9,551 bases of DNA from DATEJJ01 sp039649115 (GCA_039649115.1 JBBWZQ010000378.1:1-9551); one strand, 5' to 3'. Positions 1-6,837 are shown, counted from the first letter of the stretch. Notes: generated by a model from the letters alone, not told the origin. Program-made: numbers and translations.

Positions 1-1
1 C

Positions 2-850
2 GGCAGCGCCACGGCGAGCACCGCGGCGTCGGCCGCCGCCTACCCGGTCACGGCCGGCGGGGTCACGCTCGACCGGCGGCCGGCCCACATCGTGTCGCTG
101 TCGCCCACCGCGACCGAGATGCTCTTCGCCATCGGCGCCGGAAGCCAGGTCGCCGCGGTCGACGACCAGTCGGACTACCCGAGCACCGCGCCCAAGAGCG
201 ACCTCTCCGGATACAAGCCGAACGCCGAGGCCATCGCCGCGAAAAACCCCGACCTGGTGGTCATCTCGGACGAGACCAACAAGATCAAGGAGCAGCTGGC
301 CAGCCTCAAGATTCCGGTGTACCAGGCGGGTGCGGCCAAGACGCTCGACGACTCGTATGCCCAGCTGACCGCCCTCGGCGCGCTGACCGGGCACGCGAGC
401 GAGGCGAGCGCGCAGATCGCCAAGGAGAGGGACGCGATCGACAAGCTGGTCGCGGCGGTGCCGCGGCGCACCAAGCCGCTCACCTACTACTACGAGCTGG
501 ACCCGACCTTCTACTCGGCCACGTCGAAGACCTTTGTCGGCGCGCTGCTCGGCAGGCTCGGCCTGGTCAACATCGCCGACGCGGCGGACAAGCTCGGCTC
601 CGGGTACCCGCAGCTGTCCGCGGAGACGATCGTCAACGCCAACCCGGATCTGATCTTCCTCGCCGACACCAGGTGCTGCGCGCAGTCGAACGCGACGGTG
701 GCCAGGCGGGCGGGCTGGGCGGGGGTCACCGCGGTGCGGAAGGGACAGGTCGTCAACCTGGACGACTCGATCGCCTCGCGTTGGGGCCCGCGGGTGGTGG
801 ACCTGGTGCGGACCGTCGCCGACGCGGTGGGCAAGGTACCCGCGTCGTGA
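2..850 (+). CDS. ABC transporter substrate-binding protein, FecB/BtuF type (5' partial)
   Basis: Extracytoplasmic solute-binding lipoprotein that captures a metal chelate (cobalamin, haem or ferric siderophore) and delivers it to the permease encoded next. The frame is open to the left edge, so the start, signal peptide and lipobox lie outside the window; 282 residues are visible. The first visible residues form a Gly/Ala/Ser/Thr-rich linker, as seen after a lipobox. Then comes the family's opening strand (HIVSLSPTATEMLFAIGAG), the ANPDLV-type motif repeated as NPDLVVIS and NPDLIFLAD in the two lobes, and the closing pattern GWAGVTAVRKGQVV. A GTG at 92 could be mistaken for the start, but it falls inside the first conserved strand and homologous sequence continues upstream. 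The stop overlaps the next gene's start (GTGA). A BtuF-like cobalamin role is my best guess; the visible residues do not fix the ligand. A pair of adjacent cysteines (RCCAQ) near the C-terminal lobe is unusual. Confidence 0.92.
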   Translation, partial: GSATASTAASAAAYPVTAGGVTLDRRPAHIVSLSPTATEMLFAIGAGSQVAAVDDQSDYPSTAPKSDLSGYKPNAEAIAAKNPDLVVISDETNKIKEQLASLKIPVYQAGAAKTLDDSYAQLTALGALTGHASEASAQIAKERDAIDKLVAAVPRRTKPLTYYYELDPTFYSATSKTFVGALLGRLGLVNIADAADKLGSGYPQLSAETIVNANPDLIFLADTRCCAQSNATVARRAGWAGVTAVRKGQVVNLDDSIASRWGPRVVDLVRTVADAVGKVPAS

Positions 851-1926
851 GCGAAGCGGGGCGGGGCGTGGCCGGTCCCGCCCGGCTGCGGCTGCCCTGG
901 GTCGCGGCCGGCATCGCGGCTGTCCTGGTCGCGGGGCTGGCCGGCCTGGCGCTGGGTCCGGTGCGCCTCAACCCGCTCGGTGTCTTCCTGCAACTGCTCG
1001 ACCTCATCCCCGGCGTGCACATCCACAGTGGACTGTCCGAGCGCGAGGCGGCGATCGTCACCCAGCTGCGATTGCCGCGCGTCTGCCTGGGCCTGCTCGT
1101 CGGCGCGATGCTCGCCATGGCGGGCAGCACCTACCAGGGTGTCTTCCGCAATCCGCTGGCCGACCCGTACCTGCTCGGGGTGGCGGCCGGTGCCGGCCTG
1201 GGCGCGACCGCCGCGATCGCGGCGGGTCACGCGTTCACCGCCCTGTCGGCCGACGGCGGCACGGGCACCCCGCTGCCCGTGCCGCTGGCCGCCTTCGCGG
1301 GTGCGCTGCTCGCCGTCGGTCTCACGTACGTGCTCGGCGCGGCGGGCGGCCGGTACCGGACGCCGGCGACGCTCATCCTCGCCGGCATCGCGGTCTCCAA
1401 CTTCCTCACCGCCGGCCAGGCCTACCTGCAACAGCGGTACGTCGACACGATCCGGGAGGTGTACTCCTGGCTCATGGGTCGGTTGACCACGGCCGGCTGG
1501 CACGACGTGCTGCTGCTGCTGCCGTACGCGGTGGTCACCGCGACCGTGATGCTGGCGTACCGGCGCCAGCTCGACCTGCTCTCCGTGGGCGACGAGGAGG
1601 CGCAGAGCCTCGGCGCGCACCCGACCCGCGTCCGGTACCTGCTGATCGGCGCCGCGTCCCTGGGTACCGCCGCCGCCGTGGCCGTGTCCGGGCTGATCCC
1701 GTTCGTCGGGATCATCGTGCCGCACACGATCCGGCTGGTACTCGGTTCCAGCTACCGGGTCATCCTGCCGCTGTCGATGCTCTTCGGTGCCGCCTTCCTC
1801 GCCCTGGCCGACCTTGCCGCGCGGACGGCTCTTCCGCCCACCGAGGTGCCGATCGGGGTGATCACCGCGTTCTTCGGCGCGCCGTTCTTCGCCGTGGTGC
1901 TGCGCACGACCAGGCGGATCCCGTGA
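847..1926 (+). CDS. ABC transporter permease, FecCD/BtuC family
   Basis: Inner-membrane channel subunit of the metal-chelate importer, expected to work as a homodimer. It is 359 residues long, close to the family norm of 320-360. It carries the FecCD hallmarks in order: RLPR at 75-78, the GAMLAMAG...QGVFRNPLADPYLLG block at about 86-111, SLGAHPTRVR at about 264-273 (coupling region that contacts the ATPase), GLIPFVGIIVPH at 282-293, and PTEVPIGV...GAPFF near the C-terminus at 331-348. About ten hydrophobic segments can be seen. The start is the GTG at 847, which overlaps the upstream stop as GTGA and puts a hydrophobic helix at residues 17-36. The frame stays open upstream to 673, but that stretch lies over the conserved end of the binding-protein gene and reads as low-complexity Gly/Arg sequence. 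The ATPase gene overlaps the 3' end by four bases, so all three genes should be translationally coupled. Confidence 0.95.
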   Translation: MSEAGRGVAGPARLRLPWVAAGIAAVLVAGLAGLALGPVRLNPLGVFLQLLDLIPGVHIHSGLSEREAAIVTQLRLPRVCLGLLVGAMLAMAGSTYQGVFRNPLADPYLLGVAAGAGLGATAAIAAGHAFTALSADGGTGTPLPVPLAAFAGALLAVGLTYVLGAAGGRYRTPATLILAGIAVSNFLTAGQAYLQQRYVDTIREVYSWLMGRLTTAGWHDVLLLLPYAVVTATVMLAYRRQLDLLSVGDEEAQSLGAHPTRVRYLLIGAASLGTAAAVAVSGLIPFVGIIVPHTIRLVLGSSYRVILPLSMLFGAAFLALADLAARTALPPTEVPIGVITAFFGAPFFAVVLRTTRRIP

Positions 1927-2717
1927 GTGAGGTCGCCGTGCGGGTGGAGCGGGTCAGCGTGGTGCTCGACCGGTACCGGGCACTGGACGAGATCAGCCTC
2001 GCGGTCCAGGCGGGCGAGTGGGTGACCGTCATCGGCCCCAACGGGGCGGGCAAGTCCACCCTGCTGCGCGCGCTGGGCGGGTTGGTGCCGCACACCGGGA
2101 CGATCGAGCTGTTCGGTGCCACCCTCGGCCGGTTGCCCAGGCGGCAGCGGGCCCGCCTGGTGGCCTTCGTCCCGCAGGCGCCGGTGGTGCCGCCCGGCAT
2201 GCCGGTACTCGACTACGTGCTGCTCGGCCGCACCCCGTACCTCAGGCCGCTGGGCCGGGAGTCGGCCCGCGATCTGGCGGCCGTCGACGTCGTGCTGGAC
2301 CGGCTCGACCTGCACGGCTTCGCGCACCGCGGGCTGGAGTCGCTGTCCGGCGGGGAGCGGCAGCGGGTGTTCCTGGCCAGGGCGCTGGCGCAGGGCGCGA
2401 CGCTGTTGCTGCTCGACGAGCCGACCACGGCACTGGACATCGGGCACCAGCAGGAGGTGCTCGAACTCGTCGACCGCCTGCGCCAGGACGCCCGGCTGAC
2501 GGTGATCGCGACCATGCACGACCTGTCGATCGCGGGCGAGTATGCCGACCGGATGGTGCTGCTCGCCGGCGGCCACATCGTGGCCGCCGGCGAGCCTCGC
2601 GACGTGCTCACCGAGACACTGCTCGCCGAGCACTACCGCGCACGCGTCGCGGTCATCGAGGGGGCGCAGGGGCCCCTGGTCGTGCCGATCAGGCCTGCTG
2701 CGGCTCCCCGTCGATGA
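1923..2717 (+). CDS. ABC transporter ATP-binding protein, FecE/BtuD family
   Basis: Cytoplasmic ATPase that powers the importer encoded by the two preceding genes. It has 264 residues with every expected motif: Walker A GPNGAGKST at 38-46, Q-loop glutamine at about 85, signature LSGGERQ at 141-147, Walker B LLLLDEP at 161-167, D-loop ALD at 170-172, and H-loop histidine 199 (TMHDLS). It starts at GTG 1923 within a GTGA overlap with the permease stop. An AGGCGG stretch a few bases upstream can serve as ribosome binding site. Both coupled genes of this operon start GTGAG and encode Met-Ser-Glu. The last 29 bases lie over the end of the convergent VOC gene, so the two C-terminal tails are encoded on opposite strands of the same DNA. 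Which metal chelate is transported cannot be read from the ATPase. Confidence 0.96.
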   Translation: MSEVAVRVERVSVVLDRYRALDEISLAVQAGEWVTVIGPNGAGKSTLLRALGGLVPHTGTIELFGATLGRLPRRQRARLVAFVPQAPVVPPGMPVLDYVLLGRTPYLRPLGRESARDLAAVDVVLDRLDLHGFAHRGLESLSGGERQRVFLARALAQGATLLLLDEPTTALDIGHQQEVLELVDRLRQDARLTVIATMHDLSIAGEYADRMVLLAGGHIVAAGEPRDVLTETLLAEHYRARVAVIEGAQGPLVVPIRPAAAPRR

Positions 2718-3468
2718 TGGAGAAGTTGGCGCCGGCCGGGTCGGCGGCCGCGGCGAAGCGCCCGACTCCCGGGATGTCCGTCGGTGGCACGGTCAGGCTG
2801 CCGCCCAACTCCTGGATCTTCGCGGCGGTCGCGTCGGCGTCGGCGGTGCCGAAGTAGGCCAGCCAGTGCGGCGGCACCTCGGCCGGCCACTGGTCGGCCG
2901 CCATCGGCATCATGCCGGCCACGTTGGCGTCGCCGACGTAGAACACGGTGTAGGGCATGCCCGTCATGTCCTGCACATCGGGCCGCCAGCCGAACACCGA
3001 CACGTAGAACTGGGTGGCGGCGTCGGCGTCGCGGGTCGCCAGCTCGACCCAGGACAGCGCGCCGGGCTCCCCGTAGACCTGGGCGCCGGCGAACGCGCCC
3101 TTCTGCCAGACGCCGAAGACCGCGCCGGTCGGATCCATGAAGATGGCCATCCGGCCCTGCTCCATGACATCCATCGGTGCCATCAGCACCTTGCCGCCGG
3201 CCGCCTCCACCTTCGCCGCCGTCGCGTTGGCGTCATCGGTGGCGATGTAGATCGTCCAGGCGGGCGGCTGGTCCGGACCCTGCAGCGGGCCAAGCCCGGC
3301 GACCGCCGCACCGTCCTTGTGGAACATCGTGTAGCCGCCGGTGTCCGGACCGGTGTCCTGCGGGTCCCAGCCGAACACGCCGGCGTAGAACCGCTTCGCG
3401 GCGTCCATGTCAGGTGAGCCGAGGTCGGCCCAGTTGGGGACGCCACTGTCGTACTGCGTGACCTTCAT
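2689..3468 (-). CDS. Two-domain VOC (glyoxalase-fold) protein, CFP32/Rv0577-like
   Basis: A 259-residue protein of two tandem vicinal-oxygen-chelate repeats. Repeat 1 spans about residues 10-122 and repeat 2 about 137-254. Each opens with an [N/S]W.[D/E]L strand followed by a ...FY..VFGW helix-turn (GVPNWADL...FYAGVFGW and ALSWVELA...FYVSVFGW). Repeat 1 ends in MDPTGAVFGVWQ, and repeat 2 ends with DIPGVGRFA..ADPAGANFS and a PQQA tail. From memory this matches the layout of Mycobacterium tuberculosis Rv0577 (CFP32) and the Streptomyces proteins often labelled hydroxylase or glyoxalase; the substrate of that group is not settled. I cannot assign metal-binding His/Glu ligands with certainty. The chosen start, ATG 3468, has a GGAGGGAGA ribosome site about 8-10 bases upstream. 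A longer frame to 3516 adds 16 residues that do not match the fold. No signal peptide, so cytoplasmic. It lies 60 bases downstream of the esterase on the same strand and may be read through from it. Confidence 0.9.
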   Translation of the reverse strand: MKVTQYDSGVPNWADLGSPDMDAAKRFYAGVFGWDPQDTGPDTGGYTMFHKDGAAVAGLGPLQGPDQPPAWTIYIATDDANATAAKVEAAGGKVLMAPMDVMEQGRMAIFMDPTGAVFGVWQKGAFAGAQVYGEPGALSWVELATRDADAATQFYVSVFGWRPDVQDMTGMPYTVFYVGDANVAGMMPMAADQWPAEVPPHWLAYFGTADADATAAKIQELGGSLTVPPTDIPGVGRFAAAADPAGANFSIIDGEPQQA

Positions 3469-3478
3469 GGCATTATCT

Positions 3479-3492
3479 CCCTCCGTCGAGGG
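3479..3492 (-). promoter_or_regulatory. Ribosome site of the VOC gene inside a small hairpin
   Basis: Read on the minus strand, CCCTC-GACG-GAGGG folds into a 5-base-pair GC-rich hairpin whose 3' arm is the purine-rich ribosome binding site, ending about 10 bases before the ATG at 3468. The arms pair perfectly. Such a hairpin could damp translation, but a stem this short also arises easily by chance in GC-rich DNA. Its effect is therefore an inference. Confidence 0.35.
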
Positions 3493-3528
3493 CATCCTGG
3501 CACTCCGGTACGACATTCCGCAGCGTCA

Positions 3529-4587
3529 TCACACGATTGAGTGCGGATCCCAACCGTCCGTGCCGGCGAGGTAGGTACGCCGGGTCGCGCCGGCCGCCTG
3601 CTCCTGCGACAATTGCGGACGATCAGGACCGGTACCGGCACCAGGTCCGACGTTGTGGTCCTCGAAGTACCGCGCGTCCCGCCATGACCATGTGCCGAAG
3701 TCGAACCAGGGCGCCTGCTTGATGTGCGCGCCGAGCCAGGACTCGCGGATGGTCACCTGCGCGATCGCGTTCGGGTCGTTGCCCGGGTGCCAGGGGCGGC
3801 CGAGGTAGAACGTCTGCGCCGGCGCGTCGCTGGTGAGCGCGGAGTGCAGGAACAGGAACCCGTACGGGTTGGTGATCGCGGTACTGGCCGCCGTGACGAA
3901 CCCGTCCGGATCCTGGCCCCGGTCGAGCGCCTTGACCAGGCACCACTCGAAGACGGCGGTGGCCCGGCCGAAGATGAAGTCCACGTCACCCTCGACGTAC
4001 GAGCGGACCAGGTACACGCGCGACACCGCCGTCGCGGACGGGCTGTTGAGGTAGAGGGTGTCCTGGTTGCCGAGGAACCGCACGTCCGCGAAGACGAGCC
4101 GGTCGCCCCGCGTCAGGACGGCCACCGCCTGGCGGTTGGTGATCTCGGGGTGGGCCGCCTCGTCGAAGGAGTTCGCGAAGGTGAGGTGGGACGCGCGGAA
4201 GTCGTTGCCGTCGATGGTCACCGAGGCGCTGCCGGACGTGCCGTACGTGCCGCCCTCCGGCCTGGGCGTGCCGTTCGCGTTGTCGTAGGTGATCACCACG
4301 TCGGACGCCCGGCGACCGGTACCGACGAGCGAGAGGAACGGCTTGTCCGACGGGACGTGCAGCACCTCGCGGTACACGCCGGGTCGGACGAAGATCGGGC
4401 ACCGCCGCGCATTGCCGGCCGGGACCGCGTCGACCGCCGCCTGTACCGTCGTGAAATCCGCACTGCCGTCGGCCGCGACGACCGCGCCCTGGCAGTCCTG
4501 TCCACCGGTCGCCGCGCTCGCCGGCGCGGCGCCGGCCAACGCGAGCCCGCCCACCGCGAGCGCCGGGACGATCAGTCTCCTCAGCAC
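3529..4587 (-). CDS. Secreted pectinesterase (pectin methylesterase, carbohydrate esterase family 8)
   Basis: Extracellular enzyme that removes methyl esters from pectin homogalacturonan, releasing methanol and exposing acid groups for pectate lyases. It has 352 residues. A signal peptide (MLRRLIVPAL then a hydrophobic run to APASA) predicts cleavage near residue 25. The right-handed beta-helix that follows carries all CE8 active-site motifs: Gln153 in NRQAVAV, QDTLY at 175-179 (Asp176, general acid), GDVDFIFG at 200-207 (Asp203, nucleophile) and LGRPW at 262-266 (Arg264). Cysteines 32 and 63 could form a disulfide. The start chosen is GTG 4587 because GGAGG sits five bases ahead of it and the signal peptide then begins MLRR. 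The in-frame TTG at 4599 would put this ribosome site inside the coding region. A promoter and LacI-type operator lie directly upstream. There is no carbohydrate-binding domain, transporter or other pectinase in view. Confidence 0.94.
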   Translation of the reverse strand: MLRRLIVPALAVGGLALAGAAPASAATGGQDCQGAVVAADGSADFTTVQAAVDAVPAGNARRCPIFVRPGVYREVLHVPSDKPFLSLVGTGRRASDVVITYDNANGTPRPEGGTYGTSGSASVTIDGNDFRASHLTFANSFDEAAHPEITNRQAVAVLTRGDRLVFADVRFLGNQDTLYLNSPSATAVSRVYLVRSYVEGDVDFIFGRATAVFEWCLVKALDRGQDPDGFVTAASTAITNPYGFLFLHSALTSDAPAQTFYLGRPWHPGNDPNAIAQVTIRESWLGAHIKQAPWFDFGTWSWRDARYFEDHNVGPGAGTGPDRPQLSQEQAAGATRRTYLAGTDGWDPHSIV

Positions 4588-4591
4588 GCCG

Positions 4592-4597
4592 ACCTCC
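4592..4597 (-). promoter_or_regulatory. Ribosome binding site that decides the pectinesterase start
   Basis: The minus strand reads GGAGGT followed by CGGC and then GTG. GGAGG is a strong match to the 16S anti-Shine-Dalgarno sequence, with five bases between it and the GTG at 4587. This favours GTG 4587 over the TTG at 4599, which has no ribosome site of its own and lies against the operator. Confidence 0.7.
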
Positions 4598-4598
4598 A

Positions 4599-4614
4599 AG
4601 GAAAGCGCTTTCCT
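4599..4614. promoter_or_regulatory. Perfect 16-base LacI-family operator at the pectinesterase start site
   Basis: AGGAAAGCGCTTTCCT is identical to its own reverse complement over 16 bases. The central GAAAGCGCTTTC is the classic even-symmetry half-site pattern of LacI-family sugar repressors and of catabolite-response elements. It starts about seven bases downstream of the -10 hexamer, so it covers the predicted transcription start, and it ends just before the ribosome site. A bound repressor there would block initiation or early elongation. The expected signal is pectin-derived sugar. No LacI-type regulator is encoded in this window. Confidence 0.8.
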
Positions 4615-4620
4615 AGCGAA

Positions 4621-4649
4621 AACGTAGACCTCCGTGGATGTCCCGTCAA
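4621..4649 (-). promoter_or_regulatory. Housekeeping-sigma promoter of the pectinesterase gene
   Basis: On the minus strand TTGACG (4649-4644) and TACGTT (4626-4621) are separated by exactly 17 bases, a close match to the TTGACA/TANNNT pattern of the main sigma factor. The predicted start, near 4614, lies on the edge of the operator palindrome. The -35 box begins seven bases past the helicase stop, so the esterase has its own promoter rather than relying on the helicase transcript. Confidence 0.72.
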
Positions 4650-4655
4650 CCCGGG

Positions 4656-6659
4656 TCAGGCCAGCGGCGCCGGGAGCGGCTCGGCGTGCAGCACGGCCAG
4701 GCGCGACACCGCCCGGGTCAGCACCACGTAGAGGCGGTTCAGCCCGCGCGGCTCGGCCGACACGATCTCCGCCGGCTCCACGACGATCACGTGGTCATAC
4801 TCCAGGCCCTTGGCGAGCGACGCCGGCAGCACCGTGACCTGCTCCTCCTCCTCGGCCCCGCCAACCGCGACGCCCTGCGCCGCCAGCGCCGCGGCCACCC
4901 GCGGCGCGGTCGCGTCGGCGACGATCACCCCGATCGAGCCGTCGAGGTCCAGCGCCGCGCGGACCTGCGCGACCGCCGCCTCGACGACATCAGGCACCTG
5001 GTGTACGGCGAGCCAGCCGTCGCGCCGCAACGACCTTCCGGCGGGTACGTCCACCGCGAGCGCGGGCAGCAGCCGGTTGGCCAGCGCCACCACCGCCTCC
5101 GGTACCCGGAAACCGGTGGTCAGCGGCACCACCCGCGCCTCGGGCTTGCCGAGGTGCGCCAGCGTCTGCGACCAGTCCCGCGCGGCCCACGGCGCGGTGC
5201 CCTGGGCGAGGTCGCCGAGCAGGGTGACCGAGCCGTGCTCGCACCGGCGGGCGATCGCGCGGCACTGCATGGGCGAGAGGTCCTGCGCCTCGTCCACCAC
5301 CACGTGCCCGAAGCTGGCGAGCCGGTCCATCAGGCCGGCCGCCTCGTCGACCAGGACCGCGTCCGCCGCGGACCACTTCGCCGCCTTGACCGACCGCGGC
5401 GGCTTCGGCCACACCAGCGCGGCCTGCTCCTGCCCGGTCAGGATCCCGTCCGCGGCCAGGGCCAGCGCGGCCGGGTCGGACAGCAGTGAGTAGACCAGCG
5501 CCTCCGCGGTCACCGCCGGCCAGGCCGCGTCGAGGAAACCGGTCACCGGCGTGGACCGGCTCATCCGGCGCAGCCACGCGTCGCCCGGCGAGTCGCCCCG
5601 GCGCGCCTCCACCTGGCGCTGCAGCAGCGCGACGACCCGGGCCCGCACCCGTTCCCGGCCGACCGCGTGCGGCGGCTCCTCGCGGCGCACGTCGTCCACC
5701 ACCCGGCGCAGCACCTCGACCGGCAGCCGCCAGCGGAACGAGCCGTCCGAGACCACCATCGGTTCCTCCGGCCGGCGGACGTAGCCGCCGATCGCCTTGC
5801 GCAGCACCCCCGCCATCCGGACGTCGTGCTTCAGGGCCGCGACGTCCGCCGGCTCCGCATGGTAGACCCCGACCCTGCGCAGCAGGTCTTCTACAGTGGA
5901 CTGTTCCACCTCGATCTCGCCGAGCGCCGGCAGCACCGCGCCGATGTAGTGCAGGAAGGCCCGGTTCGGGCCGATGATCAGCACACCGGACCGGCGCAGC
6001 CGCTCGCGGTGCTGGTACAGCAGGTACGCGGCGCGGTGCAGCCCGACCGCGGTCTTGCCGGTACCCGGTGCCCCCTGCACGCAGATCGACTCGTCCAGCT
6101 CGGCCCGTACCAGATCGTCCTGGTCGGGCTGGATGGTGGCGACGATGTCGCGCATCGGGCCCACCCGGGGCCGTTCGATCTCCTGGGTCAGGATCCGGCT
6201 CGCGGTGCCCAGCTCCTCGCCCTGCGCCAGGTGCTCGTCCTCGAAGCCGGTCAGCGTGCCGGCCTGGAAGCCGAACCGGCGCCGGACCCGCACCTCCTGC
6301 GGGTCGCGCGCGGAGGCCCGGTAGAAGGTCCGCGACAGCGGCGCCCGCCAGTCCAGCACCATCGGCTCGCCGCGCTCGTCCGTGACGTGCCGGCGACCGA
6401 TGTGGTACCGGGCCCCGTCGCGGAAGTCGAGCCGGCCGAAGAACAGCGGCGTGCTCGGATCGTCGGCCAGTTCGGCGATCCGGCGGGACAGGGTGCGGCC
6501 GAGGGTCTCCGCGCTGTACGCGTCGCCGGCCACCTGCCCGCCGGTGGTGAACAGGTGCTGGGCGTGCTCGCGCATCCGCTTGAGCGCGGTGCGGGAGGCG
6601 GTCAGGTGTTCGCGTTCGTTCTTGAGATCGGTGTCGAGGTCGGTCGTGGACGGTGGCAT
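4656..6659 (-). CDS. HelR/HelD-like RNA polymerase-associated helicase-like ATPase (UvrD superfamily)
   Basis: A 667-residue superfamily 1 helicase-like protein. Known HelD/HelR proteins bind RNA polymerase and use ATP to release it from stalled complexes or nucleic acid; actinobacterial HelR also displaces rifamycins. Residues 5-65 are charged and helical, fitting the N-terminal coiled coil. They are followed by PLFFGRLDF and the family-specific VLDWRAPLSRTFY block (101-113). Walker A is GAPGTGKTA at 196-204, motif II is VVVDEAQDLSPMQ at 453-465, and motif III is LLGDLAQGTAPW at 480-491. GFRVP is at 516-520, motif V AKGLEYDHVIVVEP at 616-629 and motif VI NRLYVVLTRAVSRL at 641-654. ATG 6659 is chosen because AGGGG lies about 8 bases upstream. 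The frame is open to 6794, but those 45 extra residues look like untranslated GC-rich sequence. HelR is a closer fit than UvrD, PcrA or Rep because of the long N-terminal region and the WRAPLS block. I saw no rifamycin-associated element upstream. Confidence 0.85.
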   Translation of the reverse strand: MPPSTTDLDTDLKNEREHLTASRTALKRMREHAQHLFTTGGQVAGDAYSAETLGRTLSRRIAELADDPSTPLFFGRLDFRDGARYHIGRRHVTDERGEPMVLDWRAPLSRTFYRASARDPQEVRVRRRFGFQAGTLTGFEDEHLAQGEELGTASRILTQEIERPRVGPMRDIVATIQPDQDDLVRAELDESICVQGAPGTGKTAVGLHRAAYLLYQHRERLRRSGVLIIGPNRAFLHYIGAVLPALGEIEVEQSTVEDLLRRVGVYHAEPADVAALKHDVRMAGVLRKAIGGYVRRPEEPMVVSDGSFRWRLPVEVLRRVVDDVRREEPPHAVGRERVRARVVALLQRQVEARRGDSPGDAWLRRMSRSTPVTGFLDAAWPAVTAEALVYSLLSDPAALALAADGILTGQEQAALVWPKPPRSVKAAKWSAADAVLVDEAAGLMDRLASFGHVVVDEAQDLSPMQCRAIARRCEHGSVTLLGDLAQGTAPWAARDWSQTLAHLGKPEARVVPLTTGFRVPEAVVALANRLLPALAVDVPAGRSLRRDGWLAVHQVPDVVEAAVAQVRAALDLDGSIGVIVADATAPRVAAALAAQGVAVGGAEEEEQVTVLPASLAKGLEYDHVIVVEPAEIVSAEPRGLNRLYVVLTRAVSRLAVLHAEPLPAPLA

Positions 6660-6687
6660 CGGCGCACCCCTGATCCTCGCGGGAAGA

Positions 6688-6702
6688 GCGGCCTTCGGCC
6701 GC
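6688..6702. repeat. Hairpin in the helicase leader
   Basis: GCGGCC-TTC-GGCCGC is a perfect 6-base inverted repeat with a 3-base spacer, 29 bases upstream of the helicase ATG. If the helicase transcript begins near 6797 it would fold in the 5' untranslated leader. It has no run of T on either side, so a terminator or attenuator is not supported. Chance occurrence in GC-rich DNA is possible. Confidence 0.4.
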
Positions 6703-6778
6703 GCTGAAGCGTTTCGATGTGCGGACGTGGCCGCCCGGCGCTCCGCTCGATCGGCGGTACCGGCTGTGCCCAGGACGG

Positions 6779-6795
6779 CGTGTGCATGGCACACG
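6779..6795. promoter_or_regulatory. 17-base inverted repeat in the helicase/ArsR divergent region (possible operator)
   Basis: CGTGTGC-ATG-GCACACG has two perfect 7-base arms around three bases. It lies in the 190-base gap between the divergent helicase and ArsR-type genes. A TACTAT hexamer on the minus strand (6809-6804) would place a helicase transcript start near 6797, next to this repeat, though I see no good -35 box. The repeat is a reasonable operator for the adjacent regulator; this is inferred from position and symmetry only. Confidence 0.5.
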
Positions 6796-6837
6796 GACCC
6801 GCAATAGTACGCGCGCCACGGCGCCGGTACACCTGGT

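Noticed and set aside
673..846. Upstream extension of the permease frame
   Set aside because: It overlies the conserved C-terminal lobe of the binding protein and reads as Gly/Arg-rich sequence. GTG 847 in a GTGA overlap is the natural start.
511..1725. Long minus-strand frame opposite the permease (404 codons)
   Set aside because: The translation is Arg/Gly/Gln/His-rich with no recognisable domain, and it mirrors the well-supported FecCD permease and binding-protein genes. It is an antisense shadow of GC-biased codons.
4638..5489. Plus-strand frames across the helicase gene
   Set aside because: They are Arg/Gly/Pro-rich and featureless. The minus strand encodes all helicase motifs in the proper order.
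6660..6794. 45-codon N-terminal extension of the helicase frame
   Set aside because: It has no ribosome site at its start, poor codon quality and Ala/Arg-rich composition, and it would run through the 6688-6702 hairpin and most of the 6779-6795 repeat. ATG 6659 has a ribosome site and leads straight into the family-type N-terminus.
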